Shown: piece by piece, positions 50,200-58,140 of the stretch
How positions within the stretch are numbered: position 1 is the first letter of the stretch
Layout of the letters: the number at the start of each line of letters is the position of its first letter
Source: Microbacterium immunditiarum
GTDB taxonomy: Bacteria; Actinomycetota; Actinomycetes; Actinomycetales; Microbacteriaceae
Length of the DNA stretch: 64,000 bases
NCBI RefSeq assembly: GCF_013409785.1
Contig: NZ_JACCBV010000001.1
Coordinates: forward strand, 3,782,001 to 3,846,000
Reading direction: 5' to 3'
Made by a program: the position numbers and the translations under genes
The notes under the pieces: generated by a model
Database searches by the model: none
Seen by the model: only the letters and a program-made list of their open reading frames with translations
What the model was told of the DNA's origin: nothing

Positions 50200-51115
50200 G
50201 GGATTCGACCTCCTCCAGGAATCGGGTCACGATCTGTGCGAACCACTCCGGGTGCTCGCGGTACGGGTAGTGGCCGCACTTGTCAACGACCGACAGGTAG
50301 GTGCGCTTCTCAGAGCGCCGCACGGTGTCGAATAGCGCGAGCCCGCGGCTGAGGTGCGCCGTGCGGTCATCGCGTCCCCACACGATCTGAGTCGGGCGCT
50401 GGAGGCGACCCTCGGCGAGCCACTGGAGTGTCACTCGCTTGTCCTTCGCCAGTTCAGGCAGGAAGAGCCCGCCCAGAAGGTCGTGCTCGCGGCATTCGCG
50501 TACACCCTTCTGGTACTGCTCCGACTCAACGATCGACCAGGACTGCGCGATGAACTCGTCCGTGACCCAGTCGCGCTGATAGCAGTAGTTCTGATAGAGC
50601 CAGCGCGCGCCCGCCGGCGAAACGCCGATCGGCGGATTCGAGAGCGTCACCTCGTTGGTGGCGACTCCCGGAGACAGCGTGCCGCTGTTGACGATCGTCA
50701 GGCTGCGAACGAGGTCCTGCCGCTCGAGAGTGGTGCGGGTGGCGATGTATCCGCCCCGCGAGTGGCCGACGAGGTGCACAGGCCCGAGGTCGAGCACCTC
50801 CAGGAAGTGCATGAGGTGATCGACGACCTTGGCCATCGTGTAGTCCTCGAGCCGCAGCGGCGCATCAGAGTAGCCTTGCCCTGGCTTGTCGTAGGCGATC
50901 ACGCGGTGAGTGCCTTTCAGCGCGTGGAATGCGGGGGCCCAGGAGTTCGCCCCACTGGCGGCGGATGCTCCGCCGAAATTGCCACCGTATACGAATACGA
51001 CGGGGGCGCCGGTGCCCGCAGCGGCGTACCACGTACGGATGCCGTCGACATCGATCCACGAGCCGCCGGGGAGGTCGTAGTAAGTCGGAACGGGTTCGTC
51101 GAGCCGGCTGCTCAT
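50180..51115 (-). CDS. Alpha/beta hydrolase with Ser nucleophile (C-C, ester or amide hydrolase)
   Basis: A 311-residue hydrolase of the meta-cleavage-hydrolase/RutD-like group. Nucleophile elbow V-G-H-S-R-G-G-Y near residue 135, oxyanion region V-Y-G-G-N-F-G-G near 46, Asp in W-G-R-D-D-R-T near 248 and His in K-C-G-H-Y-P-Y-R near 285. The start ATG 51115 overlaps the deacetylase stop by four bases. Family members open aryl ring-fission products or hydrolyse esters and carbamates. It may act on the product of the monooxygenase and deacetylase steps. Confidence 0.87.
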   Translation of the reverse strand: MSSRLDEPVPTYYDLPGGSWIDVDGIRTWYAAAGTGAPVVFVYGGNFGGASAASGANSWAPAFHALKGTHRVIAYDKPGQGYSDAPLRLEDYTMAKVVDHLMHFLEVLDLGPVHLVGHSRGGYIATRTTLERQDLVRSLTIVNSGTLSPGVATNEVTLSNPPIGVSPAGARWLYQNYCYQRDWVTDEFIAQSWSIVESEQYQKGVRECREHDLLGGLFLPELAKDKRVTLQWLAEGRLQRPTQIVWGRDDRTAHLSRGLALFDTVRRSEKRTYLSVVDKCGHYPYREHPEWFAQIVTRFLEEVESRDFAVC

Positions 51116-51981
51116 CGCTGGAATCCCTCGGGGTTGCTGAGCACCCAGTCGGCCATCGACTGCTTGGTGCACCACCACACGTTCTCGTGCGCTTTCGCGT
51201 GTTCGAGCGTCCGTCGCAACGTCGGGATGAAGCTGGGGCGGCCGGCCATGTGGCAGTGGAGCACGATGTCGGTCCACGACGGGAAGCCTGCGAGACCCTC
51301 GGCGTAGCAGGTGTCGAACTGGTCGCGGAAGCCCTGGAAGAACACCTCGGTGCCGTTGTTGGGCATGATCCAGTGGACGAAGTCGTTGGCCGCCATGTTC
51401 GCCTTCGGCAGGACGGCGATCACTCGGTCGCCGACGTCCTGGAGGAAGGGCACATCGTCGCTGGCGTCATCGCCTAGCCACGTTATTCCCGCGTCAAGCA
51501 TGATGTCGGGAGTCTTGTCGGTGCTGGAGTTCGCGGGGCTGGCCCACCCGGTCGGGCGGACTCCGGATGCGGCCTGGATGGCGTCGAGCGTGTCCGCGAC
51601 GGTACGGCGCTCTCCCTCTTCGCCGGCCTCGTTCATGAAGCGGTCGTTGACCCAGCCATGACCCACGACGTCGTGGCCAGCGTCGGCGATCGCGGCGACG
51701 ACCTGCGGCCAGTCCGCCGCAATCTTCCCCGAGATCGAGAAGGAAGCGTGAACTCCGTACTCGTCGAACAAGTCGAGCAGCCGCCAGACCCCGGTTCGCA
51801 CACCGTACTCGCCGTATGACAGCGAGAACGCGTCTCTCGTGCCCTTCTGTGCCTGTAGGGCGACGTGCGATTGGTTGTCGAAGGCTTCGAGCGCGACGCC
51901 GATCGACATCGCGATCGTCGCGTCGCTTGGCCAGGCGACGGTGCGTCTGGCCGCCTCGCGAGCGCTCTTCCAATTGGTCAT
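51112..51981 (-). CDS. NodB-type polysaccharide deacetylase-family amidohydrolase (PuuE/imidase-like)
   Basis: A 289-residue cytoplasmic member of the NodB-fold family. The metal-site regions are recognisable: F-S-L-S-Y-G-E-Y-G-V-R near residue 52 where classical deacetylases have T-F-D-D, H-D-V-V-G-H-G-W near 103, the W-A-S-P segment near 145 and V-L-H-C-H-M-A-G near 240. This pattern is that of allantoinase PuuE and cyclic-imide hydrolases rather than of chitin deacetylases. No signal peptide is present, in line with ring opening of a small cyclic amide inside the cell. ATG 51981 follows GGAGGAG. Confidence 0.82.
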   Translation of the reverse strand: MTNWKSAREAARRTVAWPSDATIAMSIGVALEAFDNQSHVALQAQKGTRDAFSLSYGEYGVRTGVWRLLDLFDEYGVHASFSISGKIAADWPQVVAAIADAGHDVVGHGWVNDRFMNEAGEEGERRTVADTLDAIQAASGVRPTGWASPANSSTDKTPDIMLDAGITWLGDDASDDVPFLQDVGDRVIAVLPKANMAANDFVHWIMPNNGTEVFFQGFRDQFDTCYAEGLAGFPSWTDIVLHCHMAGRPSFIPTLRRTLEHAKAHENVWWCTKQSMADWVLSNPEGFQR

Positions 51982-52012
51982 TGCGTGTACTCCTCCAGAA
52001 CGTGTACTAGGT

Positions 52013-52042
52013 GCCGGGACGGGCAATGCGGCCCGTCCCGGC
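52013..52042 (-). terminator. Hairpin between the Liv-type binding protein and the hydrolase genes
   Basis: Perfect 12-base inverted repeat GCCGGGACGGGC / GCCCGTCCCGGC with a 6-base loop, 14 bases after the binding-protein stop. The next gene in the same direction starts 32 bases further on. It may be a partial terminator or an mRNA-stability hairpin. Confidence 0.75.
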
Positions 52043-52055
52043 TGACCTTGCATGC

Positions 52056-53369
52056 TCAGCCTTCAAGCGAGGCGAGCACACCGTCGAGGTCGATGACGTC
52101 GGCATCGACGTGCTCCCACTGTCGGGAGCCACCGTTGAACTGCTGCATCCGCACGCTCTCGAACGGGATGGGGTCGGTCGCCGACGTGTTGAACGTGATG
52201 CCGGGCGCCGCCATCGGAACGGTGACGTCCTTCAGGTTGAGTGCCTGGTTGATGACGTCGACGCGGGTAAGTGCGGGGGCGGAGCGGAGGATCTCGGCGA
52301 TCAGCTGGGCCTGCAGCCAGCCGGTGGCCATGTCGATGCTCGGTTCCTCACCGGGTGCATACTCGGCCGCGGCAGTGACGAACTCCTCGTACTCGGGTGA
52401 GGACTCGTCCAGCGGCACCTTGTTGGTGCCGCTGACCACCCCGTCTGCGGCGACGGGGTCGGCGAGATGGGTAACGACCGAGCAGGTGAAGCTGACGAGG
52501 ATGTGCGGCTGCCAGTCCGCATCCCGGATGCCGTTGATGGCCTGGGGGCAGGTCGCTCCGGCGCCGGCGAGGATCACGGTGTCCACGCCTGCAGCCTTGA
52601 GGTTGGTGATCTGTGCGGTCACGGTCGGGTCGCCAACCTGGTAGGCCTCGACGAGCGTGAGCTCGGCATCGGTGCCCTCGAGGCCAGCCGTCACGCCGGC
52701 GGTGAACGCGTCCTGCAGGGCGCCGGCCAGCGCGAGAATGCCAACCTTCTGCGACTGCCAGGTGTCGATCGCGTGAGTCGCGAGGCCGTAGGCGTCGGAT
52801 GCGTAGGGCACGAGGCCGTCGGTCGTGTTCAGGTGCGCGAGGCGAGACGACATCGGCTCGCCGCCGACCGTGGACAGGAGGATCGGAACGCATTCGGCGT
52901 TGAGCTGATCCCACACGGATGTGGTGCCGGCGGAACTCTGGATGCCCACCATCGCGAAGACCTGCTCCTCCTGCAGGAGTTCGTTGGTGTTCGAGACGGC
53001 CTTGGTCGGGTCGTACTGGTCGTCCTTGCCGATGAACGTGATCGTGCGCCCGTCGATGCCTCCCTCGGTCGCGTTGAGGTGCTCGAAGTAGGCCTTCATG
53101 CCGCGGGCGACGGCGCCGATGTTGGCGAGCGGCCCGCTGTCGGGGTAGGTCGCGCCGAGTTTTATCTCGTCATCGGAGATTCCCTGCGATGGCTGGTAGT
53201 TCTCGCAATCGGCGACGTCGACGGCACCTGGAGCGGCTGTGGGAGTGGGACCGTCCGGTTCGGCACTGGCGGACGATCCGCGGCCGGTGCAACCGGAGAG
53301 GACGAGGCCGAGCGCGAGCACAGCCGCGGTGGTGAGCAGCGCTTTGTGGGCGCGGGAGGGGAGGGTCAT
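52056..53369 (-). CDS. Branched-chain-amino-acid-type (LivJ/K) solute-binding lipoprotein
   Basis: Extracytoplasmic binding protein, 437 residues. Lipoprotein signal with lipobox L-V-L-S-G-C near residue 26. The mature domain starts I-K-L-G-A-T-Y-P-D-S-G-P-L-A-N-I-G, the classical type-I binding fold, with G-R-T-I-T-F-I-G-K-D-D near 105. Liv-type systems carry amino acids, amides, urea and aromatic acids, so the ligand is open; the gene neighbours suggest a nitrogen compound. The start overlaps the LivM stop by four bases. Confidence 0.9.
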   Translation of the reverse strand: MTLPSRAHKALLTTAAVLALGLVLSGCTGRGSSASAEPDGPTPTAAPGAVDVADCENYQPSQGISDDEIKLGATYPDSGPLANIGAVARGMKAYFEHLNATEGGIDGRTITFIGKDDQYDPTKAVSNTNELLQEEQVFAMVGIQSSAGTTSVWDQLNAECVPILLSTVGGEPMSSRLAHLNTTDGLVPYASDAYGLATHAIDTWQSQKVGILALAGALQDAFTAGVTAGLEGTDAELTLVEAYQVGDPTVTAQITNLKAAGVDTVILAGAGATCPQAINGIRDADWQPHILVSFTCSVVTHLADPVAADGVVSGTNKVPLDESSPEYEEFVTAAAEYAPGEEPSIDMATGWLQAQLIAEILRSAPALTRVDVINQALNLKDVTVPMAAPGITFNTSATDPIPFESVRMQQFNGGSRQWEHVDADVIDLDGVLASLEG

Positions 53370-54424
53370 GCCATTTCCTTTCGGGCGAGCTGAGCCGAGG
53401 AGCCGCGGCTGTGCGGCTGCTCGGTTGTGCTTGTTTGTTGTGCAGTGCGGGTGCGGGGAGTGGAAGGAAGGATGCGGTCGACGAGGCGACCGATGGCGCC
53501 GGCGATGCCATCGCGCATGACGAGCACCACGATGATCAGCACCGCGCCATAGATCACTTGCGCGAGCACGGGATCCGCTTCAGAGAGCATCACCGGAAGG
53601 CGCTCGGCGATTGCGGCACCGATGATCGGACCGAGGATGGACGTCGATCCGCCGACCACGAGCGCCGCGAGGAACTCGATGGACCCTCCGACGGTGACGT
53701 ACACCGTGTCGGAGGAGATGACGCCCTGGGTGACCGAGAACAGCGCACCCGCCGCGCCCGTGAACGCGGCGCTCAGTGCGAATACGCCGATCTTGGCGCG
53801 AGCGATGTCGACGCCCATGGCGACGGCAGCGGTCTCGTTGTCACGCATGGCGACCAGGGCAAGACCCGAGCGACCCTGCGCGACGTTGTGGGCCATGACC
53901 ATTGCAGCGATCACGACGATGAGGGCGACGAAGAACCCGAACTGGTCGCTTGCCAGGCCGGTCCATTCCGGTGCCGGCATTCGCGGAAGGACCTTGCCGA
54001 GGTTGCCGCCCGTGAGGTCCTTCAACTTGAGGATCAAGCTCGGGAACATCGCAGCGATCGCCATGGTGATGATCGCCAGATACAAGCCCTTGATTCGCAG
54101 CGCAGGCACGCTGATGGCAAGGCCTCCAACAGTGGCGAAGACCACAGCGACCGGGAAGGCCGCATACCACTCCCACCCGGCATCCTTGACCAGGATGGCT
54201 GCGGTGTAGGCGCCGATGCCGAACAGTGCGCTGTGGCCGATCGAGGTCACGCCGCCGAAGCCGGTGAGCATGCTCAGGCCGATCGCTGGCAGGGCGACGA
54301 TGAGGACGCGCGTGTAGTTCTGCACCACGAACGGAAGGTTCGTGAAGGGAATCGTGACGGCGAACACCAGGGCCACCGCACACACCACGAAGAAGAGGTT
54401 GCGCTTCGTCAGGAGGCGTCTCAT
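53366..54424 (-). CDS. livM: Liv-type ABC permease LivM
   Basis: Membrane permease of 352 residues with about nine spans. Typical LivM features: P-A-I-G-L-S-M-L-T-G-F-G-G near residue 45, G-H-S-A-L-F-G-I-G-A-Y-T, the long loop with R-I-K-G-L-Y-L-A-I-I-T, and the M-R-D-N-E-T-A-A contact loop for the ATPases, near residue 200. The C-terminal 40 residues are polar and cytoplasmic. Four-base overlaps join it to LivH upstream and to the binding protein downstream. Confidence 0.92.
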   Translation of the reverse strand: MRRLLTKRNLFFVVCAVALVFAVTIPFTNLPFVVQNYTRVLIVALPAIGLSMLTGFGGVTSIGHSALFGIGAYTAAILVKDAGWEWYAAFPVAVVFATVGGLAISVPALRIKGLYLAIITMAIAAMFPSLILKLKDLTGGNLGKVLPRMPAPEWTGLASDQFGFFVALIVVIAAMVMAHNVAQGRSGLALVAMRDNETAAVAMGVDIARAKIGVFALSAAFTGAAGALFSVTQGVISSDTVYVTVGGSIEFLAALVVGGSTSILGPIIGAAIAERLPVMLSEADPVLAQVIYGAVLIIVVLVMRDGIAGAIGRLVDRILPSTPRTRTAQQTSTTEQPHSRGSSAQLARKEMA

Positions 54425-55305
54425 GCGCGCACCACCTTGACGCTGCCGAAGAGACCCGCGGGCTTCGCGAGCATGACCACCAACATCACGATGACCGGAA
54501 CCGCAAGTGACAGGTCAGTGCCGATGAAGGGCACGTACCCGGTGATTAGGCTTCCCGCCACTCCGAGCGCCAGGCCCGCCACGATCGCGCCGATGGGGGA
54601 GTCGAAGCCGCCGAGAGTGGCAGAAGCCATCGCGTACACGAGCACGGGGAGCATCATCGCCGGCTGCAGGAACAGCCCGAGGCTCGTCACCAGCGCCCCC
54701 GCAATCGCGCCGAGGGATGCGGCCAGACCCCACCCGACCGCCAGCAGACGGGACGTAGGAAGTCCCGCGAGTTTTCCTGACTCGGTGTTCTCAGCCACCG
54801 CCCGCAGTCCGAGTCCGAGCTTGGTGTGGTTGAAAAGCGCCCATAGTCCCACGCTGATGACGGCGAGTGTTGCGACTGCCCCGAGCGTGTCGAAAGGGAT
54901 CACAACACCGCTGAGGGTGATGTTGCCGACGGGGAACAACGAAGGCAGTTCCCGCGGATCCGACTTGAACAGCCACAGACCGATCGAGTTCAACAGGGTG
55001 TAGAGGCCGATCATCACGATCACCATGACGAGATGGTCTCCGCGGGGAACGATGCGGATGAGCCCGCGCTCCAGACCAGCGCCCGCAAGGAAGGACACAA
55101 TCACGGCGAGCGCCAATGCGAGCCAGATGTTGAACCCGATGCTGACGAGGAGCCAGACTCCGTAGGTCGACAGCATCGCGAGTTCACCCTGCGCGAAGTT
55201 GACCGTGCCGGAACTGCGGAACACCAGCACGAGTGCGAGCGCGAGCGCGGCGTAGATGCTGCCGTCGCCGAGTCCGTCGATGACGCGCTGCACGAAGAGG
55301 TCCAT
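54421..55305 (-). CDS. livH: Liv-type ABC permease LivH
   Basis: A 294-residue permease with about eight spans. LivH landmarks: D-G-L-G-D-G-S-I-Y-A-A-L-A-L near residue 10, F-A-Q-G-E-L-A-M-L near 36, and the A-T-P-ase contact loop G-L-G-L-R-A-V-A-E-N-T-E near 165, with G-G-F-D-S-P-I-G-A near 232. It follows the LivM/LivH order typical of actinobacteria, starting one base before the LivF stop. It pairs with LivM to form the channel. Confidence 0.92.
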   Translation of the reverse strand: MDLFVQRVIDGLGDGSIYAALALALVLVFRSSGTVNFAQGELAMLSTYGVWLLVSIGFNIWLALALAVIVSFLAGAGLERGLIRIVPRGDHLVMVIVMIGLYTLLNSIGLWLFKSDPRELPSLFPVGNITLSGVVIPFDTLGAVATLAVISVGLWALFNHTKLGLGLRAVAENTESGKLAGLPTSRLLAVGWGLAASLGAIAGALVTSLGLFLQPAMMLPVLVYAMASATLGGFDSPIGAIVAGLALGVAGSLITGYVPFIGTDLSLAVPVIVMLVVMLAKPAGLFGSVKVVRA

Positions 55306-55306
55306 G

Positions 55307-56023
55307 TCAGCCTCCTAGGTAGGCCTGGCGCAGCGCGTCGCCGGTGAGAAGCTCTGCCGCGGGGCGGCTCGCGGAGAGATAGCCAGAGGTGAGTACATGT
55401 GCGCGGTCCGCGATGCCCAACGCCAGCTCGGCCGTCTGTTCGACGATGAGCATGGATAGCTTTCCGGTCTTCGCCAGTTCGCCGAGCTGCGCGAACAGTT
55501 CTTGCGTCATGATCGGCGATAGTCCAAGCGAGGGCTCGTCCAGCAGGAGGAGGCGTGGATTCGACATCAGGGCCCGCACCACCGCGAGCATCTGCTGCTC
55601 GCCGCCAGACAGGCTGCCGGCCAGCTGCGGGAGACGATCAGCGAGACGGGGGAAGACCTCCAGCCAACGCTCACGCTGTTCGTCGGCGGCACGGCGGTCT
55701 CGACGTGAGTACGCGCCGATGCGAAGGTTCTCGTCGACCGTCATGTTGACGAAGGTTCCCCGGCCCTGCGGTACAAGTGCGATTCCCAGGCGCGTACGCT
55801 GTTCGGCTGATCGTCCCCGCAGGGACACTCCATCAAGACGGGCCTCGCCTGTGAACGGAAGGAGTCCGGCGATTGCACGCATCGCGGTCGTCTTGCCGGC
55901 ACCGTTGGAGCCGAGCAGAACGACGACTTCATTGCGGCCGATTGTGAACGACACGTCGCGCAACACCTGAACGTTGCCGTATCCCGCACGCAGACCGCTG
56001 ACTTCGAGCAGGGACTGGCTCAT
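55307..56023 (-). CDS. livF: Liv-type ABC ATPase LivF
   Basis: A 238-residue ATPase. Walker A L-G-S-N-G-A-G-K-T-T near residue 37, signature L-S-G-G-E-Q-Q-M-L near 138, Walker B L-L-L-L-D-E-P-S-L-G-L near 160 and the switch region I-V-E-Q-T-A near 195 (Gln-Thr where many have His). P-Q-G-R-G-T-F near 85 is typical of LivF. The start overlaps the LivG stop by four bases (ATGA). Confidence 0.93.
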   Translation of the reverse strand: MSQSLLEVSGLRAGYGNVQVLRDVSFTIGRNEVVVLLGSNGAGKTTAMRAIAGLLPFTGEARLDGVSLRGRSAEQRTRLGIALVPQGRGTFVNMTVDENLRIGAYSRRDRRAADEQRERWLEVFPRLADRLPQLAGSLSGGEQQMLAVVRALMSNPRLLLLDEPSLGLSPIMTQELFAQLGELAKTGKLSMLIVEQTAELALGIADRAHVLTSGYLSASRPAAELLTGDALRQAYLGG

Positions 56024-56787
56024 GCCGCCTTCCCCAAGTAGGCGCGGATGACATCCGGATTGTTGACGACCGACTGCGGATCGCCCTCCGCGACCTTTCG
56101 GCCCGCGTCGAGCACAACCACGTGATCTGCGACGGTCATCACCATGCCGATGTGATGCTCGACGAGAAGAACGGTGAGATCGCGCCGTTCGGCGATGTCG
56201 CGCACGAGCTGCGCAAGTTCCTCCACCTCGCTGTGATCGAGACCGTTGGCGGGCTCGTCCAGCATGAGCAGCTGGGGGTCCGACATGAGGGCACGCGCGA
56301 GTTCGACCCGTTTCTGTGTGCCGAATGGAAGCGACGACACGGTCGTCTCGGCTACGTGGGTCAACCCGATCTCATCGATCACGGCATCGGCCTTCGCGCG
56401 GGTGGCTTGCATCTCGCGACGTGCCCGGGGAAGCCGCAGCAGGTCGGCGACCATGCCGGATGAGGTAGCCCCGTGTGCACCGGCAAGCACGTTCTCGCGC
56501 ACGGTGAGAGTGCCGAAGAGCGCGAGATTCTGGAACGTGCGGGCAATGCCGATCCGGACCGCGTCATGAGCACGTACGGCGAGCACATCGATGGCGTTGA
56601 TTGTGATCGCACCGTTGGATGGCCGGTAGAGACGGCTGATGCAGTTGAACAGCGACGTCTTGCCCGCCCCGTTCGGGCCGATGAGAGCGCACACCGTGCC
56701 GGGCTGAACAGAGAAGCTGAGACCCGACAGCACCTGTAGGCCACCGAAGTGGAGACTGACCGCCTTCACCTCGAGGTGCGCGCTCAC
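56020..56787 (-). CDS. livG: Liv-type ABC ATPase LivG
   Basis: A 255-residue ATPase. Walker A I-G-P-N-G-A-G-K-T-S near residue 38, the relaxed signature L-P-F-G-T-Q-K-R-V-E-L-A-R typical of LivG, Walker B L-L-M-L-D-E-P-A-N-G-L-D and the switch His in V-E-H-H-I-G-M-V-M. The start is GTG 56787, whose GTGA overlaps the stop of the LLM monooxygenase gene. The frame stays open upstream, but that sequence belongs to the other gene. Confidence 0.92.
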   Translation of the reverse strand: MSAHLEVKAVSLHFGGLQVLSGLSFSVQPGTVCALIGPNGAGKTSLFNCISRLYRPSNGAITINAIDVLAVRAHDAVRIGIARTFQNLALFGTLTVRENVLAGAHGATSSGMVADLLRLPRARREMQATRAKADAVIDEIGLTHVAETTVSSLPFGTQKRVELARALMSDPQLLMLDEPANGLDHSEVEELAQLVRDIAERRDLTVLLVEHHIGMVMTVADHVVVLDAGRKVAEGDPQSVVNNPDVIRAYLGKAA

Positions 56788-57956
56788 CAGGACCAGCCCC
56801 GCTCGCTCGGCGGAGTCCACACCCCACGCTCGGCCAGGGCCGAGAAGACTCCTTCGAGCCGTGCGATCTCTTCTGGTGCCCACAGGAACGGGGTGAGGAG
56901 GAAGTTCTTCAGCCCGGTTTCGCGTTGGATACCGGCGAGCTGCTCGGCGACGGTCTCGGAGGTGCCGACAAGAACGCTGCTGCCGGCACCGACGCCGATA
57001 CGGCGGATCTGTTCGTCCCAGGGCAGTCCCTCGAGAAGCTTTGCGTACGTTGCGCTGTTCGCCAGGAAGAATTTCGCGAAGCCGGCACCCGCTTCCACAT
57101 CGACAGCGTCGAGGAACCATTGGTAGCGCTCCTGCGCCTCCTCTTCGGTGTCGCCGAGGACGATCGAGATCGATCCCGCGACCTGCACGGCGCCCGGCTC
57201 TCGGCCGGCCGCCTCGGCTGCCGCCGCCACGTTCTCAACCTGTGCTCGCACGATTTCGACGTCGTCGACCACCGCAGTGAAGCCGAAGTCGCAGTGGCCC
57301 GCAATCGTCTCGATCCCTGCCGGAGAAACTCCGGGGTTGAAGATGGGCGGCATCGCCTGCACCGGAACCGGACCTGCCATGGTGCCGGCCACATCGACGA
57401 ACTCTCCGTGGAATTCGACCTTCTCCCCGACGCCCGCTGCCCACAGCGCCTTGACTGCAGCGATGGACTCGCGCGCCTGGTCGTAGCGACGCTCGTCCGG
57501 AACGTCATCCCCACCGAACAGCGCCGATTCGCCAGCCTTCACCCCGGGAACCGCGTTCCAAGCCCAGCGCCCGTTGCTGATCGCATCGAGGTTCGAACCG
57601 ATGCGGGCGATGACCGCGGCCGGCAGATACCGCGTGTGCAGCGTCGTCACCACCCCCAGGTGTTCGGTCGCGAGCATGACCACGGGGGCCCAAAGAGGTG
57701 CGTAGATTCGCGGCTCGCCGTGGCCTGCCGCGATGTTCGCGGGTGCGTTGGCAGCGTAGGTGTCGGCGAAGAATGCGTAATCGAAGCCGACACGTTCGAC
57801 CGTCCGAGCTAGTGCCTGGTGCACGCCGACGTCGAGTGGATTCGGGTTCGCGGCAGCGACCGTCCCGGAAGTAACGTTCTGCGACTTCGTGTTCGGCCAC
57901 ATCAGGCCGAACCGCATCTGATCGTCGATGCGGCGCTTCTTGGGCATCATCGCCAT
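56784..57956 (-). CDS. LLM-class flavin-dependent monooxygenase C (RutA-like)
   Basis: Luciferase-like oxygenase of about 390 residues and first gene of the 17-gene leftward series. Landmarks: R-F-G-L-M-W-P-N near residue 16, V-G-F-D-Y-A-F-F-A-D-T-Y near 57, L-G-V-V-T-T-L-H-T-R-Y near 100, D-A-I-S-N-G-R-W-A-W-N near 125, and V-L-V-G-T-S-E-T-V-A near 340. This form (with N-A-V-P-G after the N-G-R segment) is that of ring- or C-N-cleaving oxygenases such as RutA. Reduced FMN should come from the flavin reductase at the far end of the series. ATG 57956 (MAMMPKK) has GAGGGG upstream. Confidence 0.88.
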   Translation of the reverse strand: MAMMPKKRRIDDQMRFGLMWPNTKSQNVTSGTVAAANPNPLDVGVHQALARTVERVGFDYAFFADTYAANAPANIAAGHGEPRIYAPLWAPVVMLATEHLGVVTTLHTRYLPAAVIARIGSNLDAISNGRWAWNAVPGVKAGESALFGGDDVPDERRYDQARESIAAVKALWAAGVGEKVEFHGEFVDVAGTMAGPVPVQAMPPIFNPGVSPAGIETIAGHCDFGFTAVVDDVEIVRAQVENVAAAAEAAGREPGAVQVAGSISIVLGDTEEEAQERYQWFLDAVDVEAGAGFAKFFLANSATYAKLLEGLPWDEQIRRIGVGAGSSVLVGTSETVAEQLAGIQRETGLKNFLLTPFLWAPEEIARLEGVFSALAERGVWTPPSERGWSW

Positions 57957-58016
57957 GGGACAGAACCCCTCGTGTCGTCTCGTCCCGACGACGACGTCGG
58001 GTTCGTTGGTGTACCC

Positions 58017-58047
58017 ACTATATGAACGCACACATCCGGCCTGTCAA
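58017..58047 (-). promoter_or_regulatory. Candidate promoter of the leftward catabolic operon
   Basis: On the minus strand, TTGACA (58047-58042) and TATAGT (58022-58017) are separated by 19 bases, 60 bases upstream of the LLM gene start. Both boxes match the sigma-70-type consensus well; the spacer is slightly long, which is often seen in activator-dependent promoters. Confidence 0.6.
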
Positions 58048-58059
58048 CAAATCGGACCT

Positions 58060-58080
58060 ACTTTCCTTCATGCGGAAAGT
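58060..58080. promoter_or_regulatory. IclR-type candidate operator before the catabolic promoter
   Basis: ACTTTCC-TTCATGC-GGAAAGT, a perfect 7-base inverted repeat containing TTTCC/GGAAA. IclR-family proteins bind palindromes with such GGAAA/TTTCC halves. It lies 12 bases upstream of the -35 box, a position suited to activation. Three IclR genes are in the operon below. Confidence 0.6.
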
Positions 58081-58140
58081 GTGACGGGACAGGCGGGTAC
58101 TCCCCCCGCCGATGTCGGGATTGAGCGCGCTGGAATCAGC

